From: Citrobacter amalonaticus
Lineage (GTDB): Bacteria > Pseudomonadota > Gammaproteobacteria > Enterobacterales > Enterobacteriaceae
Reading direction: 5' to 3'
Assembly: GCF_018252635.1 (NCBI RefSeq)
Contig: NZ_JAGTXM010000002.1
Coordinates: 62,001 to 126,000, forward strand
Length of the DNA stretch: 64,000 nucleotides
The notes under the pieces were generated by a model. It saw only the letters and a list, made by a program, of their open reading frames with translations. It ran no database searches and had not been told where the DNA came from. Made by a program: the position numbers and the translations under genes. Every line of letters begins with the position of its first letter. The first letter of the stretch is position 1. Below are positions 57,905-64,000 of the stretch, piece after piece.

Positions 57905-60900
57905 CCAATAATCTCCAGTAATGCCTGTACAGGATGACGCACGCCCGTGCCTTCGACCCGTTTCACCTGACTGCGGCAGGAATATCCCGTTGCAAGACAC
58001 CGGTTACGCGGCAGCCGCTCCATCGCCTGATGCCATGACAGTTCATAAATGCCCAGTGAACTCGCATGATTTTTCGCCTCGTGACCGTAGGTACCGGCCA
58101 TACCGCAGCAGCCCACGCCCACGTTTTCCAGCTTCGCGCCAAAGCGGGCAAAGATCGACACCCATTGCGCGGGAGCGCCGGGCAGTGCGGTCACTTCGGT
58201 ACAGTGACCAAAGAAATACCAGGATTCGCCGCTGACGTCACGTGGCTCCTGCGAAGCCAGCGCCGTTGCCAGCCACTCGTTGGCGAGCTGCACCTGGAAA
58301 TCACCGCGCGCTTCGCCTAACGCCAGTTTGTACTCATCGCGGTAACAGAGCACCAGCGCCGGATCAACGCCAACCATCGGCATTCCCAGTTTTGCCACGC
58401 GGTTCAAAAACTCAGAGGTTTTTTTCGCAGTCTTCGCAAAGCGGGTCAGGAATCCTTTAATATGCTGCGCTTTACCGTTTGGTGAGAACGGCAACAGAAC
58501 CGGCTGCATCCCCAGCTTTTCAATCAGACGGACGAAATCCGCAACCACCTGCGCGTCGTAATAGCTGGTGAACGGATCCTGAACCACCAGCACCGTATTG
58601 GCTTTCTGCACATCCGTCAGCGCTTCAAGCTGCTCCAGCGTCATGTTCGCCGAACGATGCCCAACCATCTGCTGTTGCAGTGACGGCGTCGACAGCAGCG
58701 GCAGATCGACCATGCCAATATGTTTTGCCGACAGTTTGCGCACCAGCGGCTGATTAATAAAGAAGTTGAAGGTCCTGGGTGCCCGCGCCATCAGCGGCGC
58801 ATAGGTTTCGACCGTCGCCACCAGATGATCACGCAGTGGGCGCAGGTAGCGGGTATGGTAAAGCTGCAGGAAGCGCGAGCGGAATTCCGGGACGTCGATT
58901 TTGATCGGACACTGCGTCGAACAGGCCTTACAGGCCAGACAGCCGGACATTGCCTCCTTCACTTCATGCGAGAAGTCATACTCGCCCTTGCTGGCATGCC
59001 AGGTGTTACGGGTGCGTGAAATCAGAGATCGCAGGCTGGGCCGTTTGCTCGCCAGCGCGTTTTCCAGTCGCAGCGGATCAACACCACGATCCGCCAGCAA
59101 ACGCAACCATTCACGCACCAGCGTCGCGCGCCCTTTTGGCGAATGGATGCGATTGAGGCTGATTTTCATTGACGGGCACATCGGGCTCTTCGCATCAAAG
59201 TTAAAGCACAGACCGTTACCGTTACATTCCAGCGCGCCACGCCAGGTCTGGCGCACGGCCAGCGGGATTTGTCGGTCCCAAGTGCCGCGTTTGACCGCAT
59301 CGACTTTCATCATCGGCGCATCGATACCTTCCGGCGGACAAATTTTCCCCGGATTCAGCCGGTTTTGCGGATCGAACGCCGCTTTGACCTTCCGCAGTTC
59401 CGCGAAGAGTTCATCGCCGAAAAACGCCGGGCTGTATTCGGCGCGGAAACCTTTACCGTGTTCGCCCCACAGCAGACCGCCATATTTCGCCGTCAGCGCC
59501 ACTACCTCATCGGAGATGTGCTTCATCAACACTTCCTGCTGCGGGTCGCACATATCCAGCGCTGGCCGCACATGAAGCACCCCGGCGTCGACGTGACCGA
59601 ACATGCCGTAGCTCAGACCGTGACTATCAAGCAGCGCGCGGAACTCCGCAATGTAATCAGCAAGATGTTCCGGCGGCACGCAGGTGTCTTCAGCAAAGGG
59701 AATCGGTTTTGCTGCCCCTTTCGCATTGCCCAGCAGACCCACCGCTTTTTTACGCATCGCATAGATACGCTCAACGCCCGCCAGCTCAGTGCATAGCTGC
59801 CAGCCAATCACGCCCGCCTCTTCACGAGAGATCAGTTCATCAAGCCGCTCGCACAGGGAGGCGACCTGCCCGTCGATAACGGTTTCATCATCCCCGGCAA
59901 ATTCGACAATATTCAGGCCGAGCATCTCTTTGTCCGGTACATCGGTAATCAGTTCACTCACCGAATGCCAGACGATATCTTCACGCGCCAGGTTCAGCAC
60001 TTTTGAATCAACGGTCTCCACCGACAGCGCGCGCGCGTCCACCATAAATGGCGCATTGCGCAACGCGGAGTCAAAGGAGTCATATTTCACGTTCACCAGG
60101 CGCCGCACTTTCGGCAGTGGCGTAATGTCCAGCCGTGCTTCTGTAATGAACGCCAGCGTACCTTCCGACCCCGTGAGAATGCGGGTCAGATCGAATTCGC
60201 TCATGTCATCATTAAACACATGGCGCAAATCGTAGCCCGTCAGGAAGCGGTTCAGCTTAGGGAATTTATCAATGATTAACTGACGGTTATCGCGGCAGCG
60301 CTCAAACACCGTGCGATAAATGCGACCAATCGTGGTGTTGCTCTGGCCGAGTGTTTCCGCCAGTTCCACCGGCAGCGGCTGCGTATCGAGAATATCGCCG
60401 CCCAGCAGCACGGCCCGCACTCCGAGCACGTGGTCGGACGTCTTCCCGTAGACCAGCGACCCCTGTCCGGAGGCGTCGGTGTTAATCATCCCGCCCAGCG
60501 TTGCCCGGTTACTGGTGGACAATTCCGGGGCAAAAAAATAGCCATACGGCTTCAGATACTGATTCAGTTGATCCTTGATCACCCCCGCTTCCACCCGCAC
60601 CCAGCCCTCTTCCGGGTTGATTTCAATGATGCGGCTCATATAGCGGGACATATCGACAATGATGCCCTGGTTGAGCGCCTGTCCGTTAGTGCCGGTACCG
60701 CCGCCGCGCGGAGTGAAGAGCAGCGAGGTATAACGCGGTTGCGCCGCCAGGCGGGCAATCAGCGCCACATCGGCCGTTGAACGGGGGAAAACGACGGCAT
60801 CGGGGAGGAGTTGATAGATACTATTATCTGTCGACATTGTCAGACGATCGGCATAACTGGTTGCCGTATCGCCGGTAAATCCTTGCTGCTCCAGCTCTTG

Positions 60901-60957
60901 CAAAAAATTGAGCACCAGTTGAACGACGCCGGGTGCCTGAGAAATTTGTGGAATCAT
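57901..60957 (-). CDS. ydiJ: YdiJ, FAD/Fe-S 2-hydroxyacid dehydrogenase
   Basis: A 1018-residue fusion enzyme, same length as E. coli YdiJ. The N-terminal half is a PCMH-type FAD-binding domain (LLFTPRGGGTGTNGQALNQG, about residues 78-97). The middle has the FAD-linked oxidase C domain. The C-terminal half carries an Fe-S ferredoxin segment (GCLACKACSTQCPIKID) and a CCG domain (GVGCCGMAGTYGHEAKN). Recent work on E. coli YdiJ reports D-2-hydroxyglutarate dehydrogenase activity; I recall this rather than derive it. It is coupled to menI. Confidence 0.94.
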   Translation of the reverse strand: MIPQISQAPGVVQLVLNFLQELEQQGFTGDTATSYADRLTMSTDNSIYQLLPDAVVFPRSTADVALIARLAAQPRYTSLLFTPRGGGTGTNGQALNQGIIVDMSRYMSRIIEINPEEGWVRVEAGVIKDQLNQYLKPYGYFFAPELSTSNRATLGGMINTDASGQGSLVYGKTSDHVLGVRAVLLGGDILDTQPLPVELAETLGQSNTTIGRIYRTVFERCRDNRQLIIDKFPKLNRFLTGYDLRHVFNDDMSEFDLTRILTGSEGTLAFITEARLDITPLPKVRRLVNVKYDSFDSALRNAPFMVDARALSVETVDSKVLNLAREDIVWHSVSELITDVPDKEMLGLNIVEFAGDDETVIDGQVASLCERLDELISREEAGVIGWQLCTELAGVERIYAMRKKAVGLLGNAKGAAKPIPFAEDTCVPPEHLADYIAEFRALLDSHGLSYGMFGHVDAGVLHVRPALDMCDPQQEVLMKHISDEVVALTAKYGGLLWGEHGKGFRAEYSPAFFGDELFAELRKVKAAFDPQNRLNPGKICPPEGIDAPMMKVDAVKRGTWDRQIPLAVRQTWRGALECNGNGLCFNFDAKSPMCPSMKISLNRIHSPKGRATLVREWLRLLADRGVDPLRLENALASKRPSLRSLISRTRNTWHASKGEYDFSHEVKEAMSGCLACKACSTQCPIKIDVPEFRSRFLQLYHTRYLRPLRDHLVATVETYAPLMARAPRTFNFFINQPLVRKLSAKHIGMVDLPLLSTPSLQQQMVGHRSANMTLEQLEALTDVQKANTVLVVQDPFTSYYDAQVVADFVRLIEKLGMQPVLLPFSPNGKAQHIKGFLTRFAKTAKKTSEFLNRVAKLGMPMVGVDPALVLCYRDEYKLALGEARGDFQVQLANEWLATALASQEPRDVSGESWYFFGHCTEVTALPGAPAQWVSIFARFGAKLENVGVGCCGMAGTYGHEAKNHASSLGIYELSWHQAMERLPRNRCLATGYSCRSQVKRVEGTGVRHPVQALLEIIG

Positions 60958-60993
60958 TATCGTGACCCTTTCCTGCGGTCTGTGTGTTGTGGG

Positions 60994-61009
60994 TGTTAAT
61001 CGTTTGCTT
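60994..61009. promoter_or_regulatory. PurR-box-like site between ydiJ and ydiK
   Basis: TGTTAATCGTTTGCTT reads in reverse as AAGCAAACGATTAACA, matching 10 of 12 fixed positions of the PurR consensus. It lies between divergent ydiJ and ydiK, near the ydiJ start. It may place one or both genes under PurR. Confidence 0.5.
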
Positions 61010-61162
61010 ATTGTTGTATCACATTTTTTTCTAATACACCCAACAGAAATACTGGCAGAATCCGCCTGTCAAAAACCGCTGAAATTGCTCATCATTATGA
61101 GACGTGTTTCGAGCGGTCGCGTCGCGTCAACGATCTGACGCACTACATAGGTGAAAGAGTTT

Positions 61163-62275
61163 ATGGTCAATAGTCGTCAGCCCAGGGATATCGCACAAGT
61201 GCTGCTGTCGGTGCTGTTTTTAGCCATCATGATTGTGGCGTGTCTCTGGATTGTTCAACCTTTTATTCTGGGCTTTGCCTGGGCCGGGACGATCGTCATT
61301 GCGACGTGGCCGGTTCTACTGCGTCTGCAAAAATTACTCTGGGGCCGCCGTTCGCTGGCGGTTCTGGTGATGACGCTTTTATTGGTACTGCTGTTTGTGA
61401 TCCCCATTGCCCTGTTGGTCAACAGTATCGTTGACGGCAGCGGTCCGCTGATTCACGCCGTCACGGGCGGGGACATGACGTTGCCGGATCTGGCCTGGCT
61501 GAACAGCATTCCGCTTGTTGGCGCGAAGTTATACGCTGGCTGGCATAACCTGTTGGATATGGGCGGTACGGCGATCATGGCGAAGGTCCGTCCGTACATT
61601 GGCACTACGACGACCTGGTTTGTCGGTCAGGCTGCGCACATCGGTCGATTTATGATGCACTGCGGCCTGATGCTGCTATTCAGCGCCCTGCTGTACTGGC
61701 GCGGTGAGACTGTGGCGCTGGGTATTCGCCATTTTGCTTACCGTCTGGCGGCAAAACGCGGCGACGCGGCAATGCTGCTGGCCGCACAGGCGATCCGCGC
61801 GGTGGCGCTGGGTGTGGTGGTGACCGCGCTGGTGCAGGCCGTGCTGGGCGGCATCGGTCTGGCGGTTTCTGGCGTGCCTTATGCCACCCTGCTCACTGTC
61901 GTGATGATTCTCTCCTGTCTGGTACAACTGGGGCCGCTTCCGGTGCTTATTCCTGCCATCATCTGGCTTTACTGGACCGGTGATACCACCTGGGGCACCG
62001 TCTTGCTGGTATGGAGCTGCGTGGTGGGCACGCTGGATAACGTTATTCGCCCGATGCTTATCCGGATGGGCGCGGATTTGCCGCTGATCCTGATCCTCTC
62101 CGGCGTCATTGGCGGCCTGATTGCCTTTGGGATGATTGGTCTGTTTATCGGTCCGGTACTGCTGGCCGTTTCCTGGCGACTGTTCTCGGCCTGGGTCAAC
62201 GAAGCGCCAGCCCCCACCAGCAAACCTGAAGAGATCCTTGCAGAGCTGAGTGAAATCGAAACCTCTAAAGAATAA
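61163..62275 (+). CDS. ydiK: YdiK, AI-2E-type (PerM) membrane protein
   Basis: A 370-residue inner-membrane protein of the AI-2E family (UPF0118/PerM) with about eight helices. The ATG at 61163 gives MVNSRQPRDIAQVLLSVLFL, the E. coli start; the frame opens four codons earlier at a GTG. Signatures include QAVLGGIGLAVSGVPYATLL and PLPVLIPAIIWLYWTGDTTW. Some members export AI-2 or act in ion exchange; the YdiK role is unknown. Confidence 0.94.
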   Translation: MVNSRQPRDIAQVLLSVLFLAIMIVACLWIVQPFILGFAWAGTIVIATWPVLLRLQKLLWGRRSLAVLVMTLLLVLLFVIPIALLVNSIVDGSGPLIHAVTGGDMTLPDLAWLNSIPLVGAKLYAGWHNLLDMGGTAIMAKVRPYIGTTTTWFVGQAAHIGRFMMHCGLMLLFSALLYWRGETVALGIRHFAYRLAAKRGDAAMLLAAQAIRAVALGVVVTALVQAVLGGIGLAVSGVPYATLLTVVMILSCLVQLGPLPVLIPAIIWLYWTGDTTWGTVLLVWSCVVGTLDNVIRPMLIRMGADLPLILILSGVIGGLIAFGMIGLFIGPVLLAVSWRLFSAWVNEAPAPTSKPEEILAELSEIETSKE

Positions 62276-62411
62276 CGCTATCCCAGGCGACTCCGGTCGC
62301 CTGATTGATTAGCATGGCTAAACAATATCGTACCGCAACTTATCTCTACTCTCTGTTTCCGCTTCGCTATCCCTGATTTACATCTCATATTCTTTACGGT
62401 TTTTAAACTAT

Positions 62412-62456
62412 TGAGACGAATCTGATCGACGCTAAAACGCCTCATACCCTACTATT
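62412..62456 (+). promoter_or_regulatory. RcsB box and -10 of the rprA promoter
   Basis: TGAGACGAATCTGATC (62412-62427) matches the RcsB box of E. coli rprA, and TACTAT (62451-62456) is the -10 placed six bases before the RNA start. The box centre lies about 43 bases upstream of the start. RcsB would turn on the RNA under envelope stress. Confidence 0.8.
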
Positions 62457-62461
62457 AGCTC

Positions 62462-62567
62462 ACGGTTATAGATCAAGACATTGATTTATAAGTATGGAAA
62501 TCCCCTGAGTGAAACAACGAATTGCTGTGTGTAGTCTTTGCCCATCTCCCACGATGGGCTTTTTTTT
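62462..62567 (+). ncRNA. rprA: RprA small regulatory RNA
   Basis: A 106-base RNA gene. The conserved central segment ATGGAAATCCCCTGAGTGAA, which pairs with the rpoS leader to raise sigma-S translation, and the 3' part with terminator GCCCATCTCCCACGATGGGC plus seven T bases match E. coli RprA. It lies between ydiK and ydiL, the E. coli place. Hfq-dependent; also acts on csgD, ydaM and others in E. coli. Confidence 0.95.
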
Positions 62568-62766
62568 ATCCTGAAGTTGCTGCTGTCTCATCGCAAAATA
62601 ATCCTTCCCCTCCTTTGTCTATATCCCTCTCTTTTTCAGGGAAATCCCCCTTTCACATGCCCATAACAAATAATATTGCACAAGATACTGTGACTCTCTT
62701 CATGCCGAAGCCTGCTTAATAGTGTTATTTATGCTCTATCGTTTTTTAATATGAGGTCATTCAATG

Positions 62767-63123
62767 ATGAACGCTTATGAACTACAGGCATTACGTCATA
62801 TTTTTGCAATGACCATTGAAGAGTGCGTGTCGTGGATTGCGCCAGATTATAATGTCGCCGACTGGCAGCGTTGGGAAAATAGCGAAGGCGAACCGCCTCG
62901 CGCCATTGTTGAAACGCTGCTGGACATGCGAAGGAAAAGAAAACTACGCATTAATGCCATTATTGAGAAGATAAACAATCGTATTGGTAATAATACAATG
63001 CGTTTCTTTTCTGATTTAGCTGATTTCCAGTCAGTCTATCGTGATGGCAGTTTCCTTGACTGGAAAATTTATCAATCCGTTGCTGCTGAACTCTATGCCC
63101 ACGACCTGGAACGATTGTGTTAG
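62767..63123 (+). CDS. ydiL: YdiL, DUF1870 helix-turn-helix protein
   Basis: A 118-residue protein (start MNAYELQALRHIFAMTIEEC) matching E. coli YdiL, a putative transcription factor of the DUF1870 family with a structure known to contain a helix-turn-helix. The conserved C-terminal half FFSDLADFQSVYRDGSFLDW and KIYQSVAAELYAHDLERLC is almost the same as in E. coli, while the middle has diverged. Two adjacent ATGs (62764, 62767) could start it; GAGGTCATTC precedes them. Confidence 0.9.
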   Translation: MNAYELQALRHIFAMTIEECVSWIAPDYNVADWQRWENSEGEPPRAIVETLLDMRRKRKLRINAIIEKINNRIGNNTMRFFSDLADFQSVYRDGSFLDWKIYQSVAAELYAHDLERLC

Positions 63124-63252
63124 ACCACATATTTCCTGCCATTGGCGATTCATACTAAGAAACTTCAATTTATTCGAAAAATTGCACTTTTAAGGCACGG
63201 GTATTTAACCCGTACCAGGGAAAATCATTAGCCATTTCGCTGAGCAGGCATC

Positions 63253-64000
63253 ATGAAAAATCACTATTTCCCCACCGCGATGGGGCTGTATCTCAATTAC
63301 CTGGTGCACGGTATGGGAGTCATCCTGATGAGTCTCAACATGGCATCACTCGAACAACAGTGGCAGACAAACGCCGCAGGGGTGTCTGTCGTGATCTCCT
63401 CATTGGGAATCGGGCGCTTAAGCGTTCTGTTTTGCGCCGGATTATTATCCGACCGGTTTGGCCGCCGTCCCTTTATTATCCTGGGGATGCTTTGCTATGT
63501 GACCTTCTTTTTCGGTATTCTGACCACTCATAACATCATCATTGCTTATGCATTCGGCGTCCTCGCGGGCATGGCGAACAGTTTTCTGGACGCCGGCACC
63601 TATCCCAGCCTGATGGAGGCCTTTCCCTCCTCGCCGAGTACCGCCAACATCCTGATTAAGGCTTTTGTCTCCGGCGGACAGTTTTTACTCCCAATGATCA
63701 TCAGTCTGCTCGTCTGGGCGGAACTGTGGTTTGGCTGGTCATTTATCATTGCCGCCGCAATCATGTTGATTAACGGTCTGTTTTTACTCCGCTGCGCCTT
63801 TCCGCCGCATCCAGGACGCCGCGCCGCGTCGATCGCACCAGCACAGGAACATCGCCAGCGCCCGGCACAGAAGCATCGCTGCGCCTTTATCGACCTGGCC
63901 AGTTATACGCTGTACGGCTACGTCTCGATGGCCACGTTTTATCTTATCAGCCAGTGGCTGGCGCAGTACGGTCAGTTTGTCGCCGGGATGTCATATACCC
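63253..64000 (+). CDS. ydiM: YdiM, MFS transporter, N-terminal part
   Basis: The first 249 codons of an MFS permease that runs off the right edge. It starts MKNHYFPTAMGLYLNYLVHG and closely matches E. coli YdiM. The motif GLLSDRFGRRPFIILGM lies between helices 2 and 3, and GMANSFLDAGTYPSLMEAF is in helix 4-5. Before the ATG only a weak AGCAGG is seen. In E. coli the next gene, ydiN, is a similar transporter linked to shikimate metabolism; substrate here is unknown. Confidence 0.93.
   Translation, partial: MKNHYFPTAMGLYLNYLVHGMGVILMSLNMASLEQQWQTNAAGVSVVISSLGIGRLSVLFCAGLLSDRFGRRPFIILGMLCYVTFFFGILTTHNIIIAYAFGVLAGMANSFLDAGTYPSLMEAFPSSPSTANILIKAFVSGGQFLLPMIISLLVWAELWFGWSFIIAAAIMLINGLFLLRCAFPPHPGRRAASIAPAQEHRQRPAQKHRCAFIDLASYTLYGYVSMATFYLISQWLAQYGQFVAGMSYT

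Larger units (their letters stand above)
62276..62766. other. ydiK-ydiL interval containing rprA
   Basis: A 491-base gap. CAGGCGAC and GTCGCCTG (62284-62303, loop TCCG) form a hairpin after ydiK. The RprA gene and its promoter lie at about 62412-62567. Bases 62570-62750 are AT-rich and pyrimidine-rich without a recognised feature apart from the ydiL ribosome region. Confidence 0.75.

Overview
The window is chromosomal DNA from an enterobacterium close to Escherichia and Salmonella, most likely a Citrobacter. About 54 kb follows the E. coli K-12 order from ydhK to ydiM gene by gene, with very high protein identity and identical catalytic residue numbering in GloA, SodB, NemR, SufA and SufE. 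It also carries a complete tetrathionate respiration locus (ttrRS-ttrBCA), which E. coli lacks and Salmonella and Citrobacter have, and there is no trace of the SPI-2 type III secretion genes that sit beside ttr in Salmonella. No insertion sequence, prophage integrase or CRISPR array was seen.

Layout. 1-5.4 kb: end of ydhK, sodC, ydhF, ydhL, then the electrophile-detoxification unit nemR-nemA-gloA and rnt. 5.6-10.7 kb: the giant helicase lhr and the monothiol glutaredoxin grxD. 11-17.6 kb: mepH, sodB, ydhP, the mini-protein ynhF, purR, punR, punC. 17.9-21.6 kb: cfa, ribC, mdtK behind a structured leader, and two tandem tRNA-Val(GAC) genes. 21.7-29.2 kb is accessory: a membrane-anchored protein of unknown function, ydhR, a zinc-ribbon MBL-fold protein, ydhS, a 46-residue Cys-tailed protein, a 63-residue protein and a four-gene amino-acid ABC importer.

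29.2-45.7 kb is an anaerobic-metabolism block. It holds ydhYVWXUT (an aldehyde-ferredoxin-oxidoreductase-like enzyme with ferredoxins and a membrane cytochrome b) behind a perfect FNR box, fumD, the ttr sensor/regulator and reductase genes, a REP element, and a MetNIQ-type importer. 46-54.9 kb returns to housekeeping: pykF, lpp, ldtE and sufABCDSE. 55-57.2 kb is a small insertion relative to E. coli: a divergent LysR regulator and a periplasmic MBL-fold protein that has lost most of its metal-binding motif. 57.2-64 kb: ydiH, menI, ydiJ, ydiK, the sRNA gene rprA, ydiL and the start of ydiM.

Much of the window fits adaptation to redox change: superoxide defence (sodB, sodC), electrophile defence (nemRA-gloA), iron-sulfur assembly under stress (suf, grxD), and anaerobic respiration (ydh, ttr, fumD). 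The least explained items are the mdtK leader with mutually exclusive stems and a terminator, the exact nine-residue glycine repeat of YdhT, the degenerate MBL protein with its LysR partner, and three small unassigned proteins. Names come from remembered family sequences and synteny; no database search was run.
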